Shown here one piece after another: positions 50,535 to 60,029 of a stretch of DNA of 64,000 nt. The stretch spans positions 294,888 through 358,887 of the forward strand of contig NZ_JAMTCD010000002.1 of the NCBI RefSeq assembly GCF_025370255.1. Direction: 5' to 3'. The stretch is from Shewanella holmiensis (GTDB lineage: Bacteria > Pseudomonadota > Gammaproteobacteria > Enterobacterales > Shewanellaceae). A model generated the notes under the pieces. That model was not told the DNA's origin. It saw only the letters and a list, made by a program, of their open reading frames with translations, and did no database searches. The translations under genes and the position numbers were made by a program. Within the stretch, counting starts at the first letter, position 1; each line of letters opens with the position of its first letter.

Positions 50535-52691
50535 ATGAAAAAATGGTTACTAACGGCTGCAATTGCTGCCAGTTTTACTGCACAGGCCGATGAAGGAATG
50601 TGGCAGCCACATCAGTTACCCGCTATGGCTGATATGCTTAAAGAAAAAGGCTTAGAAATCGATGCTAAATCTATTTCTAAGCTCACAGAATTCCCAATGA
50701 ATGCCGTAATCAGCTTAGGGGGTTGTACTGCCTCTTTTGTATCGCCAAAGGGGCTAGTGGTCACTAACCATCATTGCGCTTACGGGTCAATTCAATACAA
50801 CTCTACCCCAGAGAAAAACCTTCTCAAAGACGGTTTTTTAGCAAAAACATACAAAGAAGAATTACCAGCAACCCCAGGCTCTCGAGTGTATGTCACCGAA
50901 GCGGTTACCGATGTCACCAGCAAAGTGACAAGTGGCCAAATGGGCAAAGTCGGTAATGATTTTTATGCTGGTATTGAACAACAAGAAAAAGCCTTAGTGG
51001 CTGAGTGTGAAAAAGACGCTGGATATCGTTGTCAGGTATACAGTTTCCACGGTGGTTTAGAATATTATCTTGTTAAACAACTTGAGATCCGTGATGTACG
51101 TTTAACCTATAACCCAGCAGGCAGTGTCGGCAAATATGGTGGCGACATTGACAACTGGATGTGGCCTCGTCACACCGGTGACTTTTCTTTCTATCGCGCT
51201 TACGTAGGTAAAGATGGCAAGCCTGCAGATTTCCATGAAGATAACGTCCCTTACGAGCCAAAAAGCTTTCTTAAAGTTTCAGCGAAAGGCGTGAGTGATG
51301 GTGATTTTGTTATGGTTGCTGGTTACCCTGGCCGCACCAATCGTTACCGCACGGCAAACGAAGTCGAAAACCAATTTGAGTGGGCTTATCCTGAAGGAAA
51401 AGTGTTACGTGAACGTTTAATTGAAATCATCAAAGATACTGCGCCAGAAGGCAGTGATGAACGCATTAAATATGAAAGTGCCATTGCAGGTCTAGCTAAT
51501 TACGCTAAAAACTTCACTTCAATGATCGAGTTTTATGGTAAATCAACCATGCTTGATGATCGTAAAAGTCTTGAGCAAAAGCTTGCTAAATGGATTAAAG
51601 CAGACAAAAAACGTCAGTCTAAGTATGGCGAAGTCTTAGTTCAATTAGACAAATTAATCGCTAAAGGTGAGGAAGGTCAAGAGCGTGATTTGCTGATGAG
51701 CTATATGGGCTATAGCACAATGATCAACGCATCTGATAGCTTATATCGTCTGGCTAATGAGAAAACATTGCCGGATATGGAGCGTGAACCTGGTTATCAA
51801 GAGCGTGATATGACGCAATTTATTTCCGGTATGGAGCGTATAGAACGCCGATATGCTGCCAGCGTTGATAAAGCAATGTTAGCCGACTTAATTATTAAAT
51901 ATGCAGCACTACCTAGTGACCAACGCCTAGCCGCATTCGATAAAGCTTTCGGCATTGATAACAATTTTGATCAAGCTAAGCTAATTAAAACACTTGATAC
52001 CATGTACGCCAACACAACACTTTCAGACAAAGAAACCCGCATGGCTTGGATAGATAAATCAGTTGCCGACTTTAAAAAGTCGAATGACCCATTTATTCAA
52101 TATGCTGTGAGTACATATGAAGAGAGAATGGCGCGTGAAAAAGCGAGAAAACAACTCGCTGGCGATTTAATGAAAGTACGTCCACAGTATATGGACGCTA
52201 TCATTGCTTACAACCGTGAGTTAGGTAAGCCAGTGTACGCTGATGCAAACTCTAGCTTACGAGTGTCTGTCGGTAATGTGAAAGGCTATTCTCCGCAAGA
52301 TGGGTTAGTCGCGGTGCCATTCACCCGCTTAGAAGGTATAGTCGCCAAAGACACAGGTGTTGATCCATTTGATGCACCCGCTAAGCAATTAGCGCTAATA
52401 AAACAGAAACAATATGGTGATTACTATGTAAAATCTATTGATTCTGTGCCAGTTAACTTCTTATCAACACTTGATACCACAGGTGGCAACTCTGGTTCAC
52501 CTACCTTAAATGGCCGTGCTGAATTAGTCGGTTTATTATTTGATGGCGTGTACGAAAGTATTATTGGTGACTGGGGTTATGACGATCAATCTAACCGCTC
52601 AATTCAAGTTGATAGCCGTTATATGTTGTGGGTTATGGAGCATTTAGATAATGCTGATAATCTATTAGCAGAAATGGAAATTGTTAAGTAA
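50535..52691 (+). CDS. S46-family dipeptidyl-peptidase, DPP7-type by its S1 residue
   Basis: S46 enzymes release dipeptides from the N-terminus of oligopeptides in the periplasm. The 718-residue protein has a signal peptide (1-18, ending AQADEG). The catalytic triad is visible: His80 in VTNHHCAYG, Asp216 in PRHTGDFSFY, and Ser653 in TGGNSGSPT. The S1 specificity residue lies 18 positions after the Ser. It is Gly in DPP7 and DAP BII (hydrophobic preference) and Arg in DPP11 (Asp/Glu preference). Here it is Gly671 in LLFDGVYES, so a hydrophobic preference is inferred. Together with the amino-acid transporters in this window it fits growth on protein. It has its own promoter region. Confidence 0.93.
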   Translation: MKKWLLTAAIAASFTAQADEGMWQPHQLPAMADMLKEKGLEIDAKSISKLTEFPMNAVISLGGCTASFVSPKGLVVTNHHCAYGSIQYNSTPEKNLLKDGFLAKTYKEELPATPGSRVYVTEAVTDVTSKVTSGQMGKVGNDFYAGIEQQEKALVAECEKDAGYRCQVYSFHGGLEYYLVKQLEIRDVRLTYNPAGSVGKYGGDIDNWMWPRHTGDFSFYRAYVGKDGKPADFHEDNVPYEPKSFLKVSAKGVSDGDFVMVAGYPGRTNRYRTANEVENQFEWAYPEGKVLRERLIEIIKDTAPEGSDERIKYESAIAGLANYAKNFTSMIEFYGKSTMLDDRKSLEQKLAKWIKADKKRQSKYGEVLVQLDKLIAKGEEGQERDLLMSYMGYSTMINASDSLYRLANEKTLPDMEREPGYQERDMTQFISGMERIERRYAASVDKAMLADLIIKYAALPSDQRLAAFDKAFGIDNNFDQAKLIKTLDTMYANTTLSDKETRMAWIDKSVADFKKSNDPFIQYAVSTYEERMAREKARKQLAGDLMKVRPQYMDAIIAYNRELGKPVYADANSSLRVSVGNVKGYSPQDGLVAVPFTRLEGIVAKDTGVDPFDAPAKQLALIKQKQYGDYYVKSIDSVPVNFLSTLDTTGGNSGSPTLNGRAELVGLLFDGVYESIIGDWGYDDQSNRSIQVDSRYMLWVMEHLDNADNLLAEMEIVK

Positions 52692-52804
52692 CTAAAATGA
52701 AGAAACTTGGTTTAGGTCTTGTTGAACTTTCAAGGTTATTTTTGCTTCAAACTTCAACAGACCTAACCGTATTGAGTTAATTTACTAAGGTTAAGTAGAT
52801 TAAT

Positions 52805-53533
52805 TCAAACCATCAAAGTAGTTAAATCAGTTAATTCGGCGGCCATTAATGGTCGCCGTTTTGCTTCAGCGAGATCGCCTAACGTTACCGGTCCTATCGC
52901 CGTGCGTTTTAAATCGATAACACGGTAGCCCAAGGCCAAACACATTCTGCGTATTTGGCGATTTAGCCCCTGAGTTAATACAATCTCAAATTGAGTTTCG
53001 GTTAACCGCGTTACAATACAGGCTCGGGTCATCACGCTCTGCTTAGCTTGCTGATAACTTACCCCGCTGCTCATTGTATTTAAAAAACATTCATCAAAGG
53101 GTTTATCTACCACCACTTGGTAGGTCTTAGTGTGATGAAAGTCTGGATGCATTATTCGTTGGCTAAGAAAGCCATCATTTGTTAGCAACAGTAATCCACG
53201 TGAATCTTTATCTAATCGGCCTGCAGGAAAGACTCTAGGGCTAGCGGGTAAAAGATGCAATAAGCTCGCTGGATCAGCTACAAGCAACCGACAATCGACC
53301 CCTACAGGCTTATGGTATAACCAATAGACTTTAGCTTCTGGAGGACTAATCAACACACCATCCAGTCGAATATCATCAACCATTTGGGCATGAGCTTCAA
53401 CACAGATAATATCGCTGTGACCAGCCACTCTGCCGTTAATCAGTACCCGTTGCGCTTCGATTAATCTTGCTGATTGGCGTCTTGAGGCCACACCACACAG
53501 GGCTAAATAATGTGACAATCGATACCGAGTCAT
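52805..53533 (-). CDS. RsuA/RluF-type RNA pseudouridine synthase
   Basis: A 242-residue pseudouridine synthase of the RsuA/RluB/E/F family. An N-terminal S4 RNA-binding domain (RLSHYLALCGVASRRQSARLI, in part) is followed by the catalytic domain. Its motif, AGRLDKDSRGLLLLTNDG near 102-119, contains the catalytic Asp, and QGLNRQIRRMCLALGYRV lies in the C-terminal part. The S4 domain and the GLNRQIRRM element resemble RluF, which acts on 23S rRNA U2604, but the family members cannot be told apart surely by eye. It lies 7 bp downstream of a membrane protein gene and is probably co-transcribed. Confidence 0.88.
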   Translation of the reverse strand: MTRYRLSHYLALCGVASRRQSARLIEAQRVLINGRVAGHSDIICVEAHAQMVDDIRLDGVLISPPEAKVYWLYHKPVGVDCRLLVADPASLLHLLPASPRVFPAGRLDKDSRGLLLLTNDGFLSQRIMHPDFHHTKTYQVVVDKPFDECFLNTMSSGVSYQQAKQSVMTRACIVTRLTETQFEIVLTQGLNRQIRRMCLALGYRVIDLKRTAIGPVTLGDLAEAKRRPLMAAELTDLTTLMV

Positions 53534-53539
53534 CGCGAA

Positions 53540-54229
53540 TTAAGCTGCTGCAAAATGACGGGATAATGATTGCTGGTTAACGATATGTTGGCGCATGCTT
53601 AACCCTAAGCAAACACACCATAAAATATTCGCTTGGGTCAGTATCCACATACTGGAGGATACCCAGCAAAAATGGTTTGCAATGTCTTCACATGGCGGAA
53701 AATCAAGTAATGTCCAGTCCAGCATAAACATCAAATTTAATGACATCACAATTGCCAAAATGGACAGCCCGAACACAACCCAAGTCATGGTGCTTTTTTC
53801 TTTGAAAAAATCAGCAAAACATAACAGATGCAACACTAATGAACTCAGTAAATACACAGTTGATACTTTGCGATGCCATTCTAAAAAGTTAATAGGGAAA
53901 ATCCCCATCAACGCAATGCTTAACCCAACTAACGAGCCTACCACCGCAATAGCGCGACTTAATGGGTCTAAAAAGGTAAAGTAAATCGCAAGGGTACCAA
54001 GAAAAAAACAAGCTCCAGCGGCCAATAGGGAAAGATTAAACACCACTGCGAGTTCTGAGTTCATATAATCCCCCAGCATATCTGGCCGGATATTAAAAAC
54101 ACTCAGTTGCATGTCCTTAGCTTCGACAAACAATGCGCAAGCCACGCCAATGCCTGCGATCGCAGCGGCCGCTAATGACATAAACACTATCACCAAGTGT
54201 AAATCGTAATTTGTATGCTGTTTAATCAA
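53540..54229 (-). CDS. Six-helix inner-membrane protein, DUF998-like
   Basis: A 229-residue hydrophobic protein with about six transmembrane segments. The order is LVIVFMSLAAAAIAGIGVACALFV, a loop containing NIRPDMLGDYMNSELAVVFN, then FFLGTLAIYFTF, VVGSLVGLSIALMGIFPIN, VYLLSSLVLHLLCFADF and a final pair (all quoted in part). The GIFPINFLEWHRKVS stretch resembles the DUF998 family, whose function is unknown. It is followed 7 bp later by the pseudouridine synthase gene. I cannot assign a role. Confidence 0.65.
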   Translation of the reverse strand: MIKQHTNYDLHLVIVFMSLAAAAIAGIGVACALFVEAKDMQLSVFNIRPDMLGDYMNSELAVVFNLSLLAAGACFFLGTLAIYFTFLDPLSRAIAVVGSLVGLSIALMGIFPINFLEWHRKVSTVYLLSSLVLHLLCFADFFKEKSTMTWVVFGLSILAIVMSLNLMFMLDWTLLDFPPCEDIANHFCWVSSSMWILTQANILWCVCLGLSMRQHIVNQQSLSRHFAAA

Positions 54230-54285
54230 GGGAGTTAAGAGTAAGAAGTCAATTAAATGAGCTTACCGTTATCTGCATAAAAGAA

Positions 54286-54312
54286 AAAGCCCTAAACAAG
54301 GTTTAGGGCTTT
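54286..54312 (-). terminator. Rho-independent terminator after the NhaC-type antiporter
   Basis: Perfect 12-bp arms AAAGCCCTAAAC/GTTTAGGGCTTT (54286-54297, 54301-54312), three-base loop, T run in the minus direction. Confidence 0.92.
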
Positions 54313-54338
54313 AGATGTAGCTTGCTGCACTTTGCCTA

Positions 54339-55676
54339 CTAAGCCGTTCGCTTGCGGAAAATAACAATAGTCACAGCCACAACAGCCAAAATCATACAAT
54401 ACCAAGCATTTAATACCGCAGTAATAGGGCTAATGGTAAATACCGATGCAATAAGTAGTGCTTGTGCCCCATGGGGAATAAGACCTTGTACAATACAGGC
54501 AAAAATATCTAACACACTGGCTGCTCGTTTAGGGTTTACACCATGTTTTTGGGCTAGATCCTTGGCAATTTCGCCTGTCACAACAATCGACACTGTATTA
54601 TTGGCCACACAGGTGTTGGTTATCGCCACGATACCAGCCATGCCTAACTCTGCTGCACGAGGTGAAGCATCACCCTTTGATTTAGAGAAGCGGCTGATCA
54701 AGTTTTCAACTTGATTGTTCACAAACGTTAAACCACCTTGCTGTTGCATTAATGCTGCTAAGCCACCAACTAACATCGACAGAATAAAAATTTCCTGCAT
54801 ATTGGTAAAGCCTGTGTAAATATCATTACCAAACTGAATGGTATTGTAATCAGCAGCAGCCATCCCAGTTACACCGGCAAGAATAATCCCTAAGGTCAAC
54901 ACCACAAAAACGTTCAACCCAGCAACGGCCAAAAATAAAATCGTTAAATAAGGAATAACCTTAATAAATTCAATTTGCTGTGGTGCGATAGCCGCTTGCC
55001 CATCACCCGCTAAACCAAACGCAACCAAAGTGATAAGCGACGCCGGAATAGCAAACACAAGGTTCTCACGAAACTTATCTTTCATCTCACAGCCCTGGGT
55101 TCGCGTTGCGGCAATGGTGGTGTCAGAAATAATCGATAAGTTGTCACCAAATAATGCTCCAGACATAACAGCACCCGCCATTAAGGCATAATCTATCTGA
55201 GCTTGGTCGGCCACACCAAGTGCCACAGGAGCAACCGCTGCAATGGTACCCATAGATGTGCCCATCGCTGTGGCAATAAATGCGGCAATAACAAAAAAGC
55301 CAGGTAGAAGTAAATCTGATGGAATAAGTGATAAGCCTAATGCCACAGTAGCATCAACGCCACCGGTAGCTTTAGCCACAGATGCAAAGGCACCGGCTAA
55401 TAAATAAATTAAACACATCGCGATGATATTGCTATGACCGATCCCTTCAATGAAGGTTTCAATTGCGGTGTTTAGTTTTTGTTTTGACAGTAATAACGCC
55501 AGAATAATCGCAGGTAAAATAGCAATAACGCTGGGTAATTGGTAAAACGCGTAATCAACACCTTGGCTTTGAAAATAAACTCCAGCACCAATAAATAACG
55601 TTAGAAAAACAAATAGAGGCAACAGCGCGATAAATGAAGCTGTTTGCGAGGGGTTACTTGCGGCTGGTTTAGTCAA
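54339..55676 (-). CDS. Na+/H+ antiporter, NhaC family
   Basis: A 445-residue inner-membrane protein with about eleven hydrophobic segments. NhaC-type motifs include FIATAMGTSMGTIAAVAPVALGVADQ (in part: TAMGTSMGTIAAVAPV), GALFGDNLSIISDTTIAATRTQG and a C-terminal QGLIPHGAQALLIASVF. The family exchanges Na+ for H+ or, in some members, amino acids or dicarboxylates such as malate/lactate. A role in sodium homeostasis suits a marine cell; the substrate remains an inference. It is divergent from a small Cys-containing protein gene and is followed by a strong terminator. Confidence 0.9.
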   Translation of the reverse strand: MTKPAASNPSQTASFIALLPLFVFLTLFIGAGVYFQSQGVDYAFYQLPSVIAILPAIILALLLSKQKLNTAIETFIEGIGHSNIIAMCLIYLLAGAFASVAKATGGVDATVALGLSLIPSDLLLPGFFVIAAFIATAMGTSMGTIAAVAPVALGVADQAQIDYALMAGAVMSGALFGDNLSIISDTTIAATRTQGCEMKDKFRENLVFAIPASLITLVAFGLAGDGQAAIAPQQIEFIKVIPYLTILFLAVAGLNVFVVLTLGIILAGVTGMAAADYNTIQFGNDIYTGFTNMQEIFILSMLVGGLAALMQQQGGLTFVNNQVENLISRFSKSKGDASPRAAELGMAGIVAITNTCVANNTVSIVVTGEIAKDLAQKHGVNPKRAASVLDIFACIVQGLIPHGAQALLIASVFTISPITAVLNAWYCMILAVVAVTIVIFRKRTA

Positions 55677-55988
55677 AGTTGTCTCTCTTCTTATTTATAT
55701 TGTCAGGTTGACGTAAGCAGGAATATATTCGATAACATGAATATACATCTCATATCCTACACATCCAAATCAGTTGCGCCAAGAATAAGAGAACTTATCC
55801 CAAATTGCAATCTAGACGTCTAGACTTCTTAACCTCCATTAGTGTTTTTACACAAAAAACAATTACTCGTCGCAAAAAACAACCAACGATGCCACACAAA
55901 CATAACGTTTGTTGGATATTGCAGCAATATTTTGATCTTATCTTGCAACTGCCCTAGCATGAATATGCTTGAAACATGCTTAAGGTAA
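55677..55988. promoter_or_regulatory. Divergent intergenic region between the antiporter and small Cys protein
   Basis: About 310 bp without a supported gene; it should hold both promoters. A short palindrome-like TCTAGACGTCTAGA occurs near 55810-55823. No known operator is recognised. Confidence 0.4.
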
Positions 55989-56291
55989 ATGATGAAACCA
56001 GATCGCTCTGCGGCAATGAAAATGCTGATTGCCCAAGTGCTACAAGCTTTCCCATTGGATAATCCTGAATTGGCCGTATGCGGCTCAGGCAAAACGTGTG
56101 AAGGCTGCCCTAAGAAACTTTTAGAAATTGTTGATAGTGAAATACGCTATTGGCAGTCTGAACTTGATCACGGCGAAACGCCTACATTCGGTGATATTGA
56201 AAAATTGGCCAAATTATGTAAAAACGTCAATCGTGGTTTAAAGCGCAACGGGATTATCATTCCATCAGCAGTTAAACGTCTACAAGATTAA
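55989..56291 (+). CDS. Conserved-looking small protein with a CGSGKTCEGCPKK motif, unrecognised
   Basis: A soluble 100-residue protein. The centre holds three cysteines in CGSGKTCEGCPKKLLEI (residues 31, 37 and 40), which could bind a metal or form a disulphide; two further features are a helix-rich C-terminal half (TPTFGDIEKLAKLCKNVNRG) and a basic end (IIIPSAVKRLQD). I do not recognise the family. The regular pattern and codon use argue for a real gene. It is divergent from the NhaC antiporter across about 310 bp and convergent with putA. Either ATG 55989 or 55992 may be the start. Confidence 0.7.
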   Translation: MMKPDRSAAMKMLIAQVLQAFPLDNPELAVCGSGKTCEGCPKKLLEIVDSEIRYWQSELDHGETPTFGDIEKLAKLCKNVNRGLKRNGIIIPSAVKRLQD

Positions 56292-56460
56292 TTATCACCT
56301 TTGGCCTATTTCACTTTCACTTCGATTATCTGCAAATACCCAAGGTTGCGACACTCAACTTCATCAGTAGCTTGATTGTGTTTAAAACCCTTCACTAAAC
56401 GCAGATACCGCTGCGAATCATCAATCTTAACAACCGACAAATTTATCTTTTTTAAACGAA

Positions 56461-56490
56461 AAAAATGCCCACTAAAAAGTGGGCATTTTT
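56461..56490 (-). terminator. Rho-independent terminator after putA
   Basis: Perfect 13-bp arms AAAAATGCCCACT/AGTGGGCATTTTT (56461-56473, 56478-56490) with a four-base loop; T-rich on both strands, so it may also serve the convergent small gene. Confidence 0.93.
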
Positions 56491-56514
56491 TGACTTGGAT
56501 TAAATAACCAATAC

Positions 56515-59500
56515 TTATTCGTCAGCATCACCAAGTGATAGTAACGTGGCATTCCCACCAATCGCAGTGATGTTATTTGTACGGGTTTTTTCGGTCACAA
56601 AACGGGTTAAATAGTGCGGTCCACCAGCTTTAGGACCTGTACCAGATAAACCTTGACCACCAAATGGTTGTACGCCAACGACTGCACCAATTTGGTTACG
56701 GTTAATATAAACGTTACCCACGTTTACTTTATCCGCCAAACTTAACGCATGACCTTCGTTACGGCTATGAATACCTAAGGTTAATCCAAAACCCGTGCTG
56801 TTGATTTCGTCAATCACTATAGCTAAGTCAGCCGCTTTATAGCGAATAACGTGTAATATTGGGCCAAAGTGTTCTTTTTCTAACACTTTAATTGAATCTA
56901 TTTCAACCGCAGTTGGCGCAACAAAATGACCATTTTCAGTACCTGCAGGTAACTCAAGTTGATTAATTAATTTACCCACTTGTTTAATATGATCGATATG
57001 CGCATTTAAGTTCGCTTTGGCTGTTGCATCGATAACCGGTCCAACATCGGTTTTAACAGAGCTTGGATTGCCAATGGTTAATTGCTCCATTGCGCCTTTC
57101 ATCACATCTAATACGCGATCGGCGATATCTTCTTGTAAAAACAATACCCGTAACGCTGAACAGCGTTGACCAGCACTGGTAAACGAAGAAGAAACAACAT
57201 CATTAACCACTTGCTCAGGTTGTGACGTCGAGTCAACTACCATGGCATTTTGGCCACCGGTTTCAGCAATTAAAGGAATAATTGCACCGTCACGATTTGC
57301 CAATGTACGGTTAATTAATTTAGCGGTACCTGTAGAACCGGTGAAACATACGCCGCCAATACGTTCATCAGCAGTTAATGCTGATCCCACAACAGCGCCC
57401 GTACCCGGTAAGAATTGCAGCACATCAGCAGGAATACCCGCTTCATGTGCTAACTGAACCGCACGGTAACCAACTAAACAGGTTTGCTCAGCTGGTTTAG
57501 CTATCACGGTATTACCTGCAGCTAAAGCGGCACTGACTTGCCCTAAGAAGATGGCTAATGGGAAGTTCCAAGGGCTAATACACACAAAAATGCCTCGGCC
57601 TTGTAAAAACAACTCATTGAGTTCGCCTGTTGGGCCAGGAAGCAGTTCTGGTTTACCCATCATTTTCTTGGCTTGAACAGCATAGTAGCGACAGAAATCA
57701 ACCGCTTCACGCACTTCGTCAATGCCATCTTGAATGCTTTTACCCGCTTCACGGGTACACAATGCAATTAATTCTTCACGGTTTTCTTCTAATAAATCCG
57801 CTAATTTTTGCAGGGCATTGGCACGAGTTTCAACCGGTGTGCGCGTCCAACGAGCAAACGCACTGTCTGCAGATGCTATGGCCGTTTCAATAGCTTGTTT
57901 ATCAGCAAATGCCACCTTGCCCACCAGTTTCGTGGTGTCAAATGGGCTAACAACATCAACTACATCACCGGTTAACGTTTTGCCGTTAACTAATGGCCCA
58001 GCTTGCCACTGTGTTTGAGCATATTTCTCTAATGCCGCAAAAAATGGCTCAGACTCTGAAATAATGTTCATATTTAATCCTTTGGAATTTTTACGTTCTG
58101 CACCGAAAATATCAATTGGCTTAACAATCTTATGATTGGCAAAGCTCTTATACCCTTTTAATGTCACGAGTGGATGCACCACTAATGATTCAATTGGGGT
58201 TTTCGGGTCTACTAATTTGTGTACAAAAGAGGTGTTAGCACCATTTTCTAATAAACGGCGAACTAAGTACGGCAGTAAGTCTTTATGGGCTCCGATTGGC
58301 GCATAAATACGTACAGCCTTAGCACCGCTTTCCGCTAGCATGGTGTCATAAAGTTCTTGGCCCATGCCGTGTAAGCGCTGGAATTCATATAGGCGATCAC
58401 CCGCCATAGCGCCAATACTGGCAACCGTTTGGGCGTTATGAGTCGCAAACTGTGGGTAAATGTTGCCGCGAGTGGCTTCAGACAGCAAAAAACGTGCACA
58501 AGCTAAATAAGAGACATCAGTGCCCGCTTTGCGTGTATAAAGTGGATACCCGCCTTCACCGGCTTGCTGTGCCCATTTTAATTCGCTGTCCCAATAAGCC
58601 CCTTTCACTAGACGCAATGGGATTTCATCGCCTTGCTCTTTAGCCAGACGATTGAACCAACATAAAGCCGGCAAACAACGCTTAGAATAAGCCTGAACAA
58701 CAATACCTAACAGTCCCCAACCTTTGGCTGCATCTGATTGATAAAGTTTTTTGAATAATTTTAGAGACAACTCAAGACGATCAACTTCTTCTGCATCGAT
58801 AGAAATACCAATGTTCAGCTCGCGAGCTTGGACAATCAGCTTGATTACAGTGTCATACAATTCAGTTAATACGCGATCTTCATTCGCGACTTCATATCGA
58901 GGGTGAAGTGCAGACAGTTTGATAGAAATCGTTGGTCTTGGCGCTTCAGCTTCATCATATTGCTGAGCGCCTAAATCGCGAATAGCGTTGCTATAGTCAG
59001 TAAAGTACTTTTGCGCATCTTTAGATGTTAGCGCCGCTTCACCCAACATGTCATAGCTGTGGGTATAGCCCAATTCACGTTTTGCTTCGCTGTTTTTAAG
59101 GGCTTCTTTGACATTACGACCCAATACAAATTGTTTACCCATAATCTTCATCGCAGCCAACATGGCCTGACGAATAACAGGTTCACCGAGTCTATTGACT
59201 AAACGATTTAATAAATTGCTTGGGGTACCGTCTATTTTACGGTCAAGCTTAACAATTTTACCGGTTAACATAAGTCCCCAAGTAGAGGCGTTAACCAATA
59301 CAGAGTCGCTTTTGCTCAGATGGGCATCCCACTTTGCTCCCGACAATTTATCGTCGATAAGAGCATCTGCAGTGTCGGCATCAGGAATACGTAAGAGTGC
59401 CTCTGCAAGGCACATTAAAATAATACCTTCTTGGGTTTCTAAGCTGTACTGCTGCAAAAAAGCATCAATGCCTACCATCAAGCCTTTCTTTTCAAATTGG

Positions 59501-59694
59501 CGTACTTTACTTACCAATTGATGGGCTCTGCTAGTCACCTTTTGAATTTCTTCATCTGACGAAGGCACTAGCGTAATTAACTCCGCTAAATATTGCTCTT
59601 CATCAACAATATAATTATCGGTGACGGCTTTAAATAACTCGTCGAGAGTGGCATTGTCATAGCGACCGCCCAGTACTTCACTCGCTTTGAACAT
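56515..59694 (-). CDS. putA: Bifunctional proline dehydrogenase / L-glutamate gamma-semialdehyde dehydrogenase
   Basis: PutA oxidises proline to glutamate: the FAD-dependent proline dehydrogenase domain (about 90-530) feeds pyrroline-5-carboxylate to the NAD-dependent aldehyde dehydrogenase domain (about 590-1040). The first has SIDAEEVDRLELSLKLF, LRLVKGAYWDSELKWAQ and FATHNAQTVASI. The second has the catalytic Glu in IAETGGQNAMVVDS and the catalytic Cys in SAGQRCSALRVLF. The start at ATG 59694 (MFKASEVLGGRYDN) gives 1059 residues. The frame extends 15 codons upstream, with other Met codons. The N-terminal ribbon-helix-helix repressor domain of the 1320-residue E. coli protein is missing, so a separate regulator is needed. 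Confidence 0.96.
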   Translation of the reverse strand: MFKASEVLGGRYDNATLDELFKAVTDNYIVDEEQYLAELITLVPSSDEEIQKVTSRAHQLVSKVRQFEKKGLMVGIDAFLQQYSLETQEGIILMCLAEALLRIPDADTADALIDDKLSGAKWDAHLSKSDSVLVNASTWGLMLTGKIVKLDRKIDGTPSNLLNRLVNRLGEPVIRQAMLAAMKIMGKQFVLGRNVKEALKNSEAKRELGYTHSYDMLGEAALTSKDAQKYFTDYSNAIRDLGAQQYDEAEAPRPTISIKLSALHPRYEVANEDRVLTELYDTVIKLIVQARELNIGISIDAEEVDRLELSLKLFKKLYQSDAAKGWGLLGIVVQAYSKRCLPALCWFNRLAKEQGDEIPLRLVKGAYWDSELKWAQQAGEGGYPLYTRKAGTDVSYLACARFLLSEATRGNIYPQFATHNAQTVASIGAMAGDRLYEFQRLHGMGQELYDTMLAESGAKAVRIYAPIGAHKDLLPYLVRRLLENGANTSFVHKLVDPKTPIESLVVHPLVTLKGYKSFANHKIVKPIDIFGAERKNSKGLNMNIISESEPFFAALEKYAQTQWQAGPLVNGKTLTGDVVDVVSPFDTTKLVGKVAFADKQAIETAIASADSAFARWTRTPVETRANALQKLADLLEENREELIALCTREAGKSIQDGIDEVREAVDFCRYYAVQAKKMMGKPELLPGPTGELNELFLQGRGIFVCISPWNFPLAIFLGQVSAALAAGNTVIAKPAEQTCLVGYRAVQLAHEAGIPADVLQFLPGTGAVVGSALTADERIGGVCFTGSTGTAKLINRTLANRDGAIIPLIAETGGQNAMVVDSTSQPEQVVNDVVSSSFTSAGQRCSALRVLFLQEDIADRVLDVMKGAMEQLTIGNPSSVKTDVGPVIDATAKANLNAHIDHIKQVGKLINQLELPAGTENGHFVAPTAVEIDSIKVLEKEHFGPILHVIRYKAADLAIVIDEINSTGFGLTLGIHSRNEGHALSLADKVNVGNVYINRNQIGAVVGVQPFGGQGLSGTGPKAGGPHYLTRFVTEKTRTNNITAIGGNATLLSLGDADE

Positions 59695-59769
59695 CATAAT
59701 CGCTTCCATCATGGTCAGTTGAAGGAGGGTAAAAACCAATTTGTGTGATGTACATTGAAATGTTTTATT

Positions 59770-59779
59770 TTGTATACAA
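59770..59779. promoter_or_regulatory. Palindromic element in the putA promoter region
   Basis: TTGTATACAA is a perfect palindrome. It lies within a larger inverted repeat whose arms are GTACATTG (59750-59757) and CAATGTAC (59777-59784), about 56-90 bp upstream of the putA start. The core resembles GntR-family operators, but the regulator is unknown. Confidence 0.45.
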
Positions 59780-59784
59780 TGTAC

Positions 59785-59966
59785 GACGCGGCGGAGTATA
59801 CAGTCAAAATGTGATCAAGAACACTGTCGAATAGTCGATAAATAGGCTGAAAATCGCATAAAGTGTAGCAGAAGGTGTACTTGTTTATATCAGATGTCTA
59901 CAACACTGAAATACGATAAACAGCAATGTGTTTAAAGTCAGTGATTTAGTTGAATATTAAAGCAAA
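59785..59966. other. Region upstream of putA, no gene
   Basis: About 180 bp of AT-rich DNA between the putA promoter elements and the terminator of the SH3-domain gene. Nothing further is supported. Confidence 0.35.
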
Positions 59967-59993
59967 GAAGCCAACACATTAGGTGTTGGCTTC
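59967..59993 (-). terminator. Hairpin terminator after the YgiM-like gene
   Basis: Perfect 11-bp arms GAAGCCAACAC/GTGTTGGCTTC (59967-59977, 59983-59993) with a five-base loop; T-rich sequence follows in the minus direction. Confidence 0.8.
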
Positions 59994-60029
59994 CTTATTT
60001 GAAAATAAGGTAAAAAAGCAATCTAGCGA

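Noticed and set aside
57242..58018. Several plus-strand frames inside putA
   Set aside because: Antisense shadows of the conserved dehydrogenase domain.
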